64,000 bases of DNA from Agelaius tricolor (taxonomy: Eukaryota; Chordata; Aves; Passeriformes; Icteridae). The notes under the pieces were generated by a model, which did not search any database, was not told the origin of the DNA, and saw only the letters and a list, made by a program, of their open reading frames with translations. Within the stretch, counting starts at the first letter, position 1. Each line of letters begins with the position of its first letter. The position numbers were made by a program, and so were the translations under genes. Positions 1 to 12,740 of the stretch are shown in pieces. Location: NCBI GenBank assembly GCA_023055355.1, contig JALJCS010000022.1:5999001-6063000 (forward strand), written 5' to 3'.

Positions 1-2144
1 AAATCATGGAGAAGTCCCCATAGATGCAGAACCAGGAGAGACTGTGGCATCAGGGCTGCAGCATTTCCCATCCCCAGCCTGGTCCCTTGGTAGCCACAGG
101 CTGGTAGCCTCAGGTGTCCCAGTGACATCCAGAGCCCATGGAGTTATAACAGATAAATGATGATGTCCTTTGTCCTTTTTTTCTCCAACATATTATTTCA
201 GGGCTTGGGCCATTGGCTCTCTCTGGAAGCTGTGTCCAAGGCCAGTGCCATGGGACTGGCATGATCTGCCAATAAACTCTTGGAATCTTTTCAATGTTGG
301 GGCAATGGTGGGAGCGAAGGCTCATCCTTCCCAAGCCTTTTCCCATATTTTTTCATCAATATGTCAGGGCGACCTCAGGGCTAGCCTAAGCCAGCCTGCT
401 CATTCCCACCAAGCCAGGAGATACTCAGATTTAATTTACCAACTTGGAGGCTTTCTGAGGCAGTGAGATATCCTCAGATGAAACACTATATTTCAAGATG
501 ATTATTGTTATAGTTAATGGAAAAGCAGTTTATATGAAACACTCTGTTCTCTCTGTGTCCCACACTTCTACAGGACATTCTGGATAACTGGTACCATAAA
601 AGTGTGCTTTTGGCAGGATTCAGATAGCAGTAAAGTTAAGCACTTTAGATTACAACTAGGAGAGAGAAGGGGGAGAAAGGAAATTCCTTTGAAAATTATA
701 ATTTCAACATGATAAAGTTGGCTGAAGAAGTGCAGCAACAGATAAAAATCAGCCTTAGTAAAAGACTGTGACCATTCAATAAAACAGTGAAACATTGAAA
801 TGTGCAGAATGTGTTTTACCATGAATTAAAAGTGCAGAGAGTTCATCAGTGAGCAGCAGTTAGCTAATGAGAAAAGCAGATCCATGCATTTAGGAAATGT
901 AAAGAAAACTTAAACCTTGTAAATTTTTATGCATTACCCCCTGCAGCAAAATATGAAAACCAGGTTAAAAGAAAATACAAAAAACCCCAAGCTCCTTCCT
1001 TCCCCCCCCGCCCCAAAAAAACCCCAAAAGAACCAAACCCACTGAGTATGTCCATAAAAAGAATTAGGTGACCTAGTCAAAAGAGAAAAAAAAAAGAATT
1101 TAGGAAAAAACCACTATTGACATATTGAGAACAGAAATACTGAGACATAGAAAAATACTAATTTTTAATTCTCCTGAACATAGTTTTTATTTCTCAGTTA
1201 TAAAACAGATTTTTTATTTTTCCAGCTCCTTTTGGCAAGCCCAATCTGCTGGAAATATTGAATAATGGATATCTTCTATAGGTACATCCTCAGAAGGACA
1301 CCTAGACATGACAAAGACAGTTTTATCATCTATTGAAGTCTACAGGCAAATGATTGCCCTAGAGTCAACCAGAAATCCAGAGCAGTCTCTGGAAGAGAAA
1401 AACATCTAGGATCCTAGATTTTCATAGCTTGTTCATAATTAAAAAAAAAAAATATTCCCCTGGAAGGTACCATACTGAAAAATCCAATCTACAAATATGC
1501 CTCAGGATAGGCAAGAGAGTTCTTTTTAAACTAAGGCAACAGTTGGATAAACTGATTTAAAAGCACATGTGTTGTGTAGAGGCAATGCTAATACATTCCA
1601 ACTTATGAATCCATTAGTCTGAGGTAATTTTGCATGATATGAAGCTCTTTCAAATTTATCAAATACTTTATTTTTTAAAATTGTTCTTCTCCTAATCATT
1701 AGCACCACGGACACCCTTTGTACATACAGGAGCAGGCTCTGCCTGGTGAACTTTTGGAGGACTGCAGCTGGCCTCAAGTACATCCCTCCTTTCTGCAGGC
1801 TCCATCCTCCCTGAGGCTGGCTGCCCTCCACTGTGCTTGGTAGAGCCTGAAGCACCATCCCAGCTCTGGCTTGAGCCCTGCTGCCTGCAGTGTCCTTAAA
1901 CCTTTGGCTGGCTGAAATTATCTGAAACATGCAAGGATAAATGAACTGTTAGCACCTTGCCACCAAGATCTCCCAGATATTAAAGCACATCCATCTCTGA
2001 GGAGCAGTTGCCTTGGATCAGGTGGAGATTGGCATAAGGGAACTGCAGGCTGGCTGCCTGACTCCGTGTTTTCCTGTCCATGCAAAGTGCCTTCAAACAG
2101 TCCCTGCTCTGTAAAGCCACCATGCAGGATCACAGGTACCTCAG
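1..2144. other. Unique non-coding sequence, no gene seen
   Basis: No open frame here has a recognisable domain or good exon boundaries. The stretch from about 975 to 1110 is rich in A and C runs, including a run of eight C, and is low-complexity rather than a named repeat. I see nothing else that I can name. Confidence 0.7.
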
Positions 2145-2445
2145 GTTGGAAACAGCATCAGCACGTCTCTAGTCCAACCTTCTGCTCAAAGAATGTTCAG
2201 CAATGAGGTTGGAGAAGGTTGATCATGGCTTTATCCAGTTGTGCTTCCAAAACTTCCAAGGATGGAGACAGCTCTGTCTCTCAGGACATCCCACAGCTAA
2301 ATTGTCTTCACGGTAAAAAAATTCTTTCAAATAATGTCAGTTGTCTCCTGTCATCCTGCAGTGGCTCTTGCTGTCATAAGGCCTCTGGATCTCTGATCAT
2401 GTCTTATCAAGATCAGCCTCTTAGCTACTGGAGGAGGTTAAACCA
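2145..2445 (-). mobile_element. CR1 LINE 3'-end fragment, decayed
   Basis: Read on the plus strand this matches, phrase by phrase, the reverse complement of the 3' part of avian CR1 retrotransposons. It has the 'ctctagtccaacct' box, then 'tgctcaaagaatgttcagcaatgaggt', shown here only in part as tgctcaaagaatg, then the 'ggctttatccagt' and 'aacttccaaggatggag' blocks, and a 'gttgtctcctgtcatcc' block near 2340. The 3' end of the element therefore lies near 2145 and the copy runs on the minus strand. It is 5'-truncated, as CR1 copies usually are, and carries many substitutions, so it is old and non-functional. The far end is fuzzy, near the 'ctactggagga' phrase at about 2425-2440. The identification comes from memory of CR1 consensus wording, not from an alignment. 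Confidence 0.88.
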
Positions 2446-5400
2446 CTCTGGAGGATGTAGATTGATTTCACACACATGTACATGGTTGGGATAACTGAAA
2501 AACTAATCAAAGTCTACTGAGAACCTCTGCAAATGAATTAAAGCAAACGTCCCCAAAAACTGCAGCAAGTTTTTCTTTCTGCTTTTGTGGTCAAGCTGGA
2601 GTGTCCACTGCCATGCAGGAGCCAGGAGCCCACTGATCTACCCCAGGCTGAAAAGGACAGGGCAGGTTCTGCAGGAGACCCTGCAGGGCAGCCTGGCTGG
2701 GTCTGCCTGAGGCAACCACGGCTGCCAGCCCTTCCTGACTGACCTGTGGGTGCTGGGGAAGGCTCCCTGATCAGCTCACTGGGTCGGGGTTTGGTTTCCT
2801 GGTCATCTTTCAGGGACCCAGGATTGCAGAGATCTCAACTTAAAAAACAGGGACCTATCCAGATCAAAATCTCCTTAAATTTGAAGCAGGCATCTACAGT
2901 AATCCAGTAGATGTCAAATCTGACCTAGAGGACACATACCCACCTCCCTTCCTACATAATATACAGTAGCAGTTAACTGTAATGAGTGGTAATATAACTC
3001 AAGTGCCAAAGGGATTAGACATAGAGGGTCCAGCATAAAACACAGTACTCAGGGTTTATTCTATTTATTTTTTCCCCTTTAATTTTAATGTGGTAGGCTG
3101 GGGCATTTGTACTTAATCCCGTTGTTGCATATACATTGAGTTATTTTCAGTCTATAAAATTTATATTCCTCTTCAATTAGATTACAACTCAACCAAAAAA
3201 AGAGGGGATTCTACTCTGTGAATGCCATTCCAGTTCTTACAGAGCACAGGCAATTGTCACCTCTTTCCTCCCCTCTCCCCTGGTCCCCCCCGTCCTGCTC
3301 CTTTCCTTAACTCAGCTGTGCTGCAGCACTTGATCAATTGCAACAGCACTAGGAAAAAAAAGTTAGTCATACATGATCAGCAAAATGGCCCAAATGATGT
3401 CATCCATCAAGATGGACATCGCAATTTGCCAACTATTTTCTCATAAATCAAATCACAGTCCCACAAGGAAGAAGAGCAGCTCATGAAGAGCCAACATGGC
3501 AGCAGTTATCGGCAGACTGAGAGAAATGCTCCCTCAAGTATACAGTAATTATTTTTACTCGATGGGAAATAAAGAGGGGAGAGATGGTAGTGTAGAACTG
3601 GAGAGTGTCTGCCTCACTTCATTACTATTCCCTAGGCAAGGGGCGCAACATATGCTTTTCATTGTGGAGCCAATAATTTTGAATCTTGGGACAGGTGAAA
3701 ACTTAAATGACATTTGCAAACCTTGATTTATTTCCCTGCTTAACTCTGGAACATGCCTTAGATTTAGCTCTATAAGTTTCAATAGATTAGTGGCCAGTGT
3801 CACTGAATTTGCTGTGACCTTTAGCAAGTCTTTCCCTTTTTGGATCAGTTAATTAAATATTTTGGATACTAATAATGCCTTACTTAAACCATCCCAGTTT
3901 TCTTTTTGTGTACACATACAAAACAACAGGGGGATAGCATGAACACTTGAATTTTTTATTGAGATTGTCTCTTGCATTTTTTCCTCTCTCTTTCCCTTGC
4001 TTTCTCTGTTTTTCCCCTCCCATGTGCAATTTTACTTGCTGGAAATCTCATTAAAAGTTATTTATGAGCTGCTAGTGATCCCGTAAGAATTACACCTAAT
4101 TCAGTCTGTAAAGCTTTTGAGTTACATTGCTTCCCAGGAATAGTCCCTACAGCAAGGAGGACCACCTTTCCCATTGTTTGACTTTTGTTATCATTAGTAT
4201 AAATACTTCATGAGAGGTTCCTTACAAATGCAGAGCAGCTCACTGACAGGATTTAGGCACCAAGTGCCATTTGGTATGTTAAGATTTTGCTTCCTGATTC
4301 TTTGATTCATGCCATTTTACATGTGGGGAAACAAATGATTCATAAAGGTGACATCATTTGTGCAAGACTTGCAGAATGTGTCAAGAAAAGTCTGTTTCCT
4401 TGAAAACAGCCAAAGGTTAATAATATTATGGTCTAGAGTTGTATTTGCTAATCAAATTAAACCTGCTAGGGAAACTTCTGAGGGGTTAGGGATTCAAGGC
4501 AAACATTCTTTACCTCTCTAGAAGTGAAGAATTTGCTTCTTTCTTAGCCTCTAATTTTGTTGTCAGGCTGCATTTTTAGAAGTTTTTCAGAATGACAGTG
4601 AAACTCTACCTAATATGTTCAGACTACTACATAAAGTATTAGATATCCTGATTTTTATGTAAGACTTGGGACTTTGTGCTCTTCTGTCTTAGTTCAGTTT
4701 ACCGTTTGGGGCAGTTGTCATAATAATAATAAGGCAATGAATATAGGTTCTTATTTTCCTGCAGTAGTCAGATAGGCTTAGGAAAATAGAGCAGTTAAAT
4801 AATCTGTCAAGGGCTGTAGTTAGGAAATATGGATAGGGAAAATTAGTGAGAATTGGTATCACCCTTTTGCTAGGCCAGGCAGCCACCTCATTGTTCTGTG
4901 ATATTGGAAAGGCAACAGGTAACAATCAGTGCAGAAGATCTTCCCCAGGCACCTGTGTCTGACCAGACACATCAGAGTGTTTGGGCATCTGATTCACTTA
5001 ATTGTGAATAAACATCTGCTAAATTTTAGCATTTACAGCTCTCAAGCCAAATCAGGCCAGTTTATAGTGCTGGAGAATGTAAGCACAGCAAGAGGTGATC
5101 TCTGCTCCAACAGAGAAAGGAAGCAGGACTAAAAGCGGGGTGTGATCCCCTTCCTTCACTGGTGTGAAGTGCAGAGGCTATAAATATGCTCTCCAAGGTG
5201 AGTGAAGTCTGCCAGAAGGCTGAGAACCGACCCTCAGTCTCAAATCCCAGCCTTGACCTGTAGCCACATAAAGCCTGTCCTTCCTCCTGCCCCTGCTAAT
5301 TGGTTTACCCAGCCCACCCAGTGAACATCAAAAACCCTTCCAGGTCAGCTCTCAGCACAGGGAGAAATTTCAAGGGGGGAAAAATAGCTCACTTGGGATG

Positions 5401-6596
5401 AAGTAGGCTTTGTTTCATCAGCTGTCAGGAAGAACTCCTGCTTTTGTTTGAAGGAGGAGTGAAGACAGGAAGAAAGTGAGATGAAATCCATGTTATTTTC
5501 TAACCAGTCAGGGAGAAGCAGGAGGTGGACAGAGACTGAGATGACCTGGTTCATCTGCCTTGATTTGAGGGTGGCCCTTCACTGATCTCAGCTGTGCAGT
5601 CCTAAGCTCCTCTCTAGCTCACCCTGACCCAGGCTGATGTCCAGGAAGTCACTGTGGAGTGCAGAGAACAGTCTGTAACATCTTACCAAAAAATAAAACA
5701 CAGAAAACTCTTGCTTTCCTAAAAGCAGCAAAGGACACAAGGAGGGGTGAAGACAGAAAGTATAACCTACTTGGGGATTTGCAGCCCCAGACTACAGAAA
5801 AAAATGAAATGGTGTTATACCAAGATACTCTAGAGAATCACTGATAAAAGAATAAATTATAAATGTCTTGCCATTAATTAATTGTATAGCTCAAAAACAA
5901 AGAGTACATTGCCTCAGAGTTCTCAGTTTTCCCTCTCATGTAGTACAAAATCAACATCAGGATTCGCAGTTCACTCATATTGGATTTACACTTGGTGCCA
6001 TTCCACTTGCAATTGGATTCCCAACTTTTCAAAATAACTTGTCTTAAAAAATTTAATGGTTATTTTCCTCCAGGCTAACAGGAGCTAACACAAACAGAAT
6101 ATTTCCCTTGTTCACTACAAATTGCATAAAAATCACATGCATTTGATTAAGCAAACAAGAAAAAACTGACTCTATCTTCTCAAAACCACTCAGCATTACC
6201 CACAACAGACTTTCTGGTCTAGGTTTAAGGGCAGAAAAGCTTTGTTTGTTCCTATCAGGAGAGAGGCTGCTGATTAGTGAGGCAGGACTCTGGGAATCCA
6301 CCCTCCCATGGCTCTTGCCTTTGACTTGTGATGGGAAGGCCTTTTTGGCTCTGACTTTGCAAAACCTTAAGCAAGGCAGTGAGAAGAGACTCAGGTGGAT
6401 TAGGCATGGATGATGCAAAGCTGAGGTGTCTGGGGCAGCCCCTGTGTCTCACAATCAGGATTTATACAAGGGGATTGATGCTGGCACCCCTGGTGGTCCA
6501 CACTTTCCTTATTGCTAAGGCTTTATATTATATTTTTTTTGTTGAAGGGAATGACTGTGTTAGTAGTTGTACTAAGAACTCATAATTGAACGCAGG
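2446..6596. other. Unique non-coding sequence, no gene seen
   Basis: About 4 kb of AT-leaning sequence with no supported gene. Short open frames occur on both strands and overlap each other. None has a domain, a signal peptide with a plausible mature part, or paired splice sites. I recognise no repeat here. Confidence 0.65.
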
Positions 6597-6638
6597 GAGA
6601 GAGTGAGAGAGAGAGAGGGAAAGAGAGAGAGAGAGAGC
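6597..6638. repeat. (GA)n microsatellite
   Basis: An impure GA/GAGT run of about 42 bases, interrupted by 'gtga' and 'ggaaa'. It is a simple purine repeat and probably length-variable between individuals. Confidence 0.9.
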
Positions 6639-9539
6639 TCCTGCTGCAAAATGCCAGTTTAGAGGATCCCACCTACCTCAGAAGCCACTGTTCCAGCTGG
6701 GTCTGATGGCTCCCAGAAGTCAGGCAGAAGCCCAAAACACTCAAATTACAGCCAGATACAATTACCAGCTGGAAAAAGAGAACATGCTAAGAATATATAG
6801 GTGTGTGGAAGCTACTAAAACAGGGAGGAAAGAATCAAAAAAGGAAAAAGTTCTCTTTCTGAAAAGAAAAACCCCAACAGAACAGGTAAGAGGTTTTCTT
6901 TTGAAAAGCTCCAAACTGTTCTCTGTGACACAAACATCTCTCCCAGCTTCCTGAGAGCACTGCATGTAGCCTGGAGCAGACTTGCTGGTTCTGGTCCAGT
7001 CAAGCTCCTAATAAGTCAGGCTGAAATCTGCTTAAAATTTTCCTTTTCTCATTTCCTATGACCCCACAAGAGTCTGCTCTCCACAAGATAGCATCTTAAT
7101 CCCAGTCTCTCCTGTATACCCCCAGCATACTCTGCTCAAATTGATGTGAATATTGGGGCAGGCAGGGAGAGAAGAGAATTTCCTTCAGTACCTGTAACCC
7201 TTCTCCTTTTAGCCAAGAGAAATAAAAATGGTAATCCCTTACACTTCATTTAGAAAATGGGTTTCCACAGCCATGGAAAGCTGAAGTTGCTATTGTCACT
7301 GCTTTTCATCTGATTTCCACTAGGTCTGCAGGCCCTCCCTGCCAACATGACACCCTAAAATGAATGTGTAATGTGGTTGTGATCAGACTAGTCATGATTA
7401 GAACTTCTTCACAGTGAAATTATTTCTTTGCATTTATCTCCAATGTCTATTTGCCAATTTTTTATTCAGTGCCATGTTCTGTGGCAACAATTCTTAGTTT
7501 TCTGCCTATTATCACTCCTAGACTTCTTTTATCTCTCTTGGCTTCATCTTTCCATTAAATATTACTAGCACTGGAATATTTTTTCTCTCAGATCTTGCAT
7601 TTCTTCTACTTGAATCTAATTTTGTTGTGGTTTTAATATTTGGCTTGACAGAGAGACAATTTCCTCTGTTCACAGGCTGAAATTGGTTTTGTTTTATTGA
7701 TAACTCTGTTCATTTCTGCTATCAAATAACCATTACACATTTTCATTTGGTACAACTGTTCAGCCACTTTGCATTGCCAATAACTAACAGTGAAAATGTA
7801 CTGGTAAAAAAGTGGGAAAGTACTGCTGAAAAAGACATTTTTTTTCAGGCAATTAAAAAATTATAAGCTTCACATTAATTAAGATGAGATAAAGTGGAAG
7901 CTGAAACATGTAATGTTTGAATGTTAGTTTAGCATTTAAAAAACTGAGATTTTAATATAAGTGGTTCCAGCCTCAAACCATAATTTTGGTCAAAAACTTG
8001 AAGTTTTCACAGGAAAAAAGAAAGAACTTAGGGTTATAAACAGTTTTCTGTGCACAAGTGTGCACCTATACATACACACATTTATTTATTCAGTGAATAG
8101 TTTTTGGAGCATCTGTTCTACTGTGGCAGAGCCAATTGCATTTCATTTCTGCCTGGGAGGAGACAATCTGTATGTTTTTCCAGTGGCTGTGCCAGTTCAC
8201 GTGCAGGATTACTCTGCCTTTCTCCTACCTCTGTTTGGTTTTTATCAACACAACAATTGTGCTCAGCTGCTCTTTTGCATGTAAAATAATCTTTGCACGG
8301 ATGGCTGCAGGTCAGGATTTTCCTTTAGCTGTGATTTTAGTGTGACAGGGTAAGTGTGCATCTCATCACCCCAGAGTGTTCTGCTCTCTGGAGCATTTCC
8401 CATTCACCCAGGGCAGAGGAGAGGAGCCTTGCTGCCAGTTTAGGATGCCATTGATGTCTTCCTCTGTGACCAGTCTGTGGTTTTGGAAGCTGGGCTGGGA
8501 TAAATCCTGCTGGACCAGCTGCAGCCATTCTCTGATGAAGATGGGTGCTCCTGTTCAGGCAGTAGAAGTTCAGATGTTGGGATGCAGCAGCTGTAAGCAT
8601 CACCCCAGCCTGGAGGCTGTGAGTTTAGTCCAGTCTCACAAGCAAGGGAGTCACAGATGTAGACGTTTCAGGATAGGTGGTGAGGACACAGTGATTGGCA
8701 TTTTTAGGAGAATTTGGGGTATGTCATCCAGCAGTAAGAATGCAGGATGCTCACAGAGATATGCTTGAAATGGTGGAGACCTAGCTATGTAGCAATGACC
8801 TGGGAACTGGAAATTTATTAATATCCTGGACATCTGCCATGCATGTACCTGGGAAACCACAGGCTGGAAGGTCTCCTCCACAGCCATGTGCACCCAGAGG
8901 ACTGCACAAGGGACTGCTCATGTTCCCTCCTCTGCACTGTGGGGCTTGCCAGAGTGAAGTGGCTCCTGAGCATGAGCACAGCTGGATCACACCAGCTGCA
9001 GGGCAGGGTAGATGAATTTCACTGTCTGTTTGTCTTCTCTTCCTTCACGTTCTTGCTCTGCTCCTCCTCCTTCTGCCACAGGGAAAAGCTTTGCCCCCTG
9101 GGGCAGCAGCAAGCTGCTCTCTCACATGGCTCACACTCTGGGTCCTCAGGGCACCTGGGGCTCTCCAGGCACTGTTACAAAATCAATGAAAAAGCAGATG
9201 CTTCTGGTTAGTCCAAAATTTATTCCAAAGAGACAAACAAAAACCTGTGCAATGTAGCAAAGAAAAATGGGCATTTTCAGGTAGGAAACCATTTGTTAAT
9301 TGCTTCTGTGCCCACAGCATCTCTGGTAATGACTGAGGGAAACTTGGATTTTGCCATTGCCACCTCTGCTTATTTTGGAGGATCACTGAAGCTGGAATCC
9401 AGGCCCAAGGTTGGAGCACATCGTGTGCCAGGGCTCTGCCTGCTCCACAGCAGGGGAGTAGCCAACAGTGAAGCAGGAGAGCCCAAGTATGGGAAGAAAA
9501 GCAAAGTTCTGTGGAAAATGTGTAGGGCAGTGGAAACCT
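6639..9539. other. Unique non-coding sequence, no gene seen
   Basis: No gene or repeat recognised. The 8.1-9.3 kb part is more GC-rich and therefore carries several overlapping open frames on both strands. None resembles a known protein. The high overlap is expected where stop codons are rarer. Confidence 0.6.
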
Positions 9540-9800
9540 CTCAATTCCTTTATTTGCATGACTAATCAGCTGGGCTTTCTGCTGGCTCCCCACGCAGCTA
9601 AGTTTATACTATTTATTTTTCACATCACTGCATTTAAATTCAAGTGTGGGAGAGGGGAGTATGGGCACTTTCATTTGTTCAGCATATTTATAAAAGGCCC
9701 AGAAATGAACATGTGGCATCAGATGAACACCTGGCAATCAAAGCAGGGAGAGCCAGCTGTTGCCTTTGTAATTGGAATTACAAATTCACACCATCCGTCC
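9540..9800. promoter_or_regulatory. Possible conserved regulatory element with homeodomain palindrome
   Basis: This block has the texture of vertebrate conserved non-coding elements. It contains 'tttgcatgactaatcag' near 9551, several AT-rich homeodomain-like cores, and a perfect palindrome at 9765-9784 made of two 9-base arms around GG. The palindrome contains TAAT-N4-ATTA, the spacing known for cooperative paired-class homeodomain dimers. That it acts as an enhancer is an inference. No conservation test was possible. Confidence 0.3.
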
Positions 9801-10910
9801 TCTCCCTACTGCACCCACACCAGCCATGAAAGCAGAGGAGTTAGCTCTGGGTGCATATGCTTGAGAAGCAGCAGCCAAAGACATTGTTTGGGCTATCTGC
9901 TAAAAAAAGAAACTCAAGAAACTCTCCTTGCCTTTTCACTGTAAGAAGCAATAGTTTTTAAGCCAGCTGTGCTGCAACTCCCATTTGCTACAGAATTCTA
10001 TCTGTGTCTTTACTGCAGGGCATGCAACTTTCAACAACTTTGCAGTTTGGAAGTTGAGTCCACTTCATTCCTGACTTCCCTCCAGCTGATCCAGACAGAA
10101 TCCTTCGTGCTGGAGTTCATAGGTCTCTCCTCTCCTCTGGCTGGTTTAGCTGCTGAGTTATTGAAGACCATGGGTAATGAAAGACGCCTGTGTTACCCTG
10201 CCTTGCAACAGTCTCTACTTCAAGGCTTCCATCCTGTATGTTAAAAAAATAGGGCAGCAAAAAACCAAAGGCATCTTGAATGTACACACTGTAACTAAAG
10301 GAAAAGAAAGAGTCGGAGCCACCACTTGAGAACATGTGAGTCAATAAAGTTTTATAAAAGAAGCCCATAAAGCTGCCATGGAAACTTAACCATTGCGTGC
10401 ATCTAGGGTGAGAGCAATTCATTGGTGCTGGAGTAGGACCCTGAGCAGCGTTCCCCTTATCTCCCATGCTGGGATCCTCGATTAAAAACATATGGAAGAG
10501 GCTAAAGTTCGTTACGAGTGACTGCAGTGAAAATAAAAATTAAAAAAAAAAAAATCCTCACGCGCTCACACACACACACATACCCAAAGAGATGGGGAAG
10601 AAATTAAGATGGATTTGCAGAGGAGGTTGTGCTCACAGTAAAACACATCTCCAGTGGTGCAGGGCAGAGGGGACAGGCTTCTCTGGTGGCAGCTGATAGA
10701 CGCGAGCACTTGAGCAGTTCACAGCCTCTCTGTTGTCCCCGTCGGAAGATTTGTAGGTGGCTCTCCGCCAGCCACCAGGCTGATGGGTCAGGGGTCGTGA
10801 CCTGTTGATTTACCAAAGTATGATCAACTCACACAAATTATCGGCGTCAGAGAGCCCTGACAACTTCAATATGATGAGCGATGAGAGCAATTGTTGGTGA
10901 CATGTGGAAG
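9801..10910. other. Unique sequence with a short (CA)n run
   Basis: There is a (CA) run of about 14 bases at 10567-10580, preceded by an A-rich stretch near 10535-10555. No gene is supported. Confidence 0.6.
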
Positions 10911-11032
10911 CAGCGGGGGAGAGCCGCTCCGCGCTCGGCGGCGCTGCGGGCGGGGGCTGCCCTGTCCCCTCGCCCACCCAGAGCACGGCCACCCCAGCTG
11001 GGGCCAAACCCAACCCACAGCCCCCACGGGGG
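10911..11032. promoter_or_regulatory. Small CpG-rich cluster
   Basis: About a dozen CpG dinucleotides fall in roughly 120 bases, most of them between 10915 and 10960, in a surrounding sequence where CpG is rare. It is shorter than a classic CpG island. It could be an enhancer, a minor promoter, or GC-biased drift. I see no TATA box or start codon in good context that would define a first exon. Confidence 0.4.
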
Positions 11033-11577
11033 AAAAACAGCTTCTCCGACAGAGGCAGAAAGAAACAAGAGGGATTAGAAGCTGTTTCAAGGGATGGCTT
11101 GGTTATTTCTTTTTTTCACTGCTGTTGCACGCAGTGCGAAGAGATGCTGAGGGATGGGGGCTTTAAATCCGATGAGAAGTGCTAGGGGATTCAGATCTGG
11201 GAAAACCCTGGAGCTGGTGCTGTCTGTGAGGTTTAATCAAATGGATGTACCAGCTTCTTCGAGTTTTCTCTGGGAGCCGTTGTCAAATCCTTTTTTTTTT
11301 TTTCCCCCTCCTTTTTTTCCCAGCTTCATTCACGAAGGAAAAATTTTGCCTGGGGTAGGATGGGAAAATTATAGCTGCTGGGCATTTTGCCTTGATCCTT
11401 CAAGTCCTCTTAATCGACTGTGCTATTCAGATGGGGGCAGAGGATAGCAGAGGTAGTTGAAAGGAGGCAGGGAGTGCCGAGGGGTTAGGGCAGGGTGGCG
11501 AGTGTCTGCGTGTGTGTGTGTGCATCTGCATGCTTGTGCAAGGAGGAGGAAGAAGGACAAGGATTGGGTTCTGAGAA

Positions 11578-11591
11578 TTTTTTTTTCTTTT

Positions 11592-11623
<32 letters not shown>

Positions 11624-11625
11624 TT
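11578..11625. repeat. Poly-T tract
   Basis: Nearly 50 T residues interrupted only by two C. A shorter T13/C5/T7 pyrimidine tract lies at 11291-11321. A T tract can mark the tail of a retroposed sequence on the minus strand, but the sequence that follows (11626 onward) contains no retrocopy I can recognise, so it is called a simple tract. Confidence 0.9.
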
Positions 11626-12710
11626 AAGAAAAATCTATGTTATTCTTGCAGAAAATGCTGTTCCAGTGACCGTGGCGTGGATGTGCAGGTACCAGAGAGC
11701 CTCTGCCAGGCACGTGGGTGGCCCAAGGCTGGCTCCCATCCCAGCACCTCCTCCTGCTCAGCCTGGTCCTGTGCAGGTGGCTTCGCCTCACATTTAACAG
11801 AAACAAGCAAGCTAGAGCTATTACAACTTCCCCCTGTGTTTTATTCACGGTGGGCATGTTGCACTCAGCCCACTTTTGTGTTTGTTTAAATCCATTTGTT
11901 TACTTTGTGAGAGGAGATGCATAAAGTAAGTATAATGGTCTATTAAGCTATCAATTTTTAATTTTCTATGAAAAATCTGCAGCACAAAATAGATTTTTGG
12001 AGCCACCAGAATAGTCAGAGCATATGAGCTGGCAGAGACGAAAAGTCAAGATTTTTTTCATTCATCTTTACCATAATGACCTTGTAAATATTTATTGTAT
12101 ATATATAAAAAGGCAGAGGAAGACAATACTTGCAAATATATATGCTTAACCTTGGGCTTAAACCAAACAAAATAGTACTTAAAGAAATACTGAATAAATT
12201 ATTTATTACCCAGGTCAATGGTTGCAGAAACACAGTTTATATAAAAACATTACAATTCTGGCCATTCTAAGTACTGGCTTTAGAAAAATCCAAACCTCTT
12301 AATGCAATTTTAATAAACCTAAAAAAAAGTCATGCTCTTGTTTCAAGCTGAATAGTTTGCTGTTTCTGAATAATAATCATTCAAGACCTAAATCTAACCA
12401 CAAGAGTTTAGTGCACAGATGCAATATACTTGCTGGAAAACCCTTAAGAAATAGCTGTTTGATTCAGGATCTGAGTCAGTAAAACAAGATGTGATGGTTT
12501 AGTGGGATGGATGTCAAATAATAGAAAATGAGGACAACTAATAGAGAAAGAAGACTTTTGAGGAGGATTAATTAATAAATTAATAGCTGTGTGCATGGAT
12601 GGAGTACAAACAAGTCAACAACAGTTCGTTATTCCCTTAAACAAATACGATGCACAGATCCTTCCAAAAGGAAGCTGAACTATTTGTGCTTGAGCAAAAA
12701 ATCATGTATG
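11626..12710. other. AT-rich non-coding sequence, no gene seen
   Basis: AT-rich, with short 'atatatat' and 'attaattaataaattaat' patches (about 12090-12110 and 12568-12590). No gene or named repeat is supported. Confidence 0.6.
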
Positions 12711-12740
12711 AGTGGATGAATGGATGAATGGATGGATGGG
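12711..12740. repeat. Tetranucleotide (TGGA/TGAA) microsatellite
   Basis: An imperfect run of TGGA and TGAA units of about 30 bases, followed by a short stretch of CACA and GCACA words near 12766-12800. Simple sequence only. Confidence 0.85.

Noticed and set aside
11578..11800. Poly-T tract as the tail of a minus-strand retrocopy
   Set aside because: The sequence after the tract shows no recognisable mRNA or SINE similarity and no flanking duplication.
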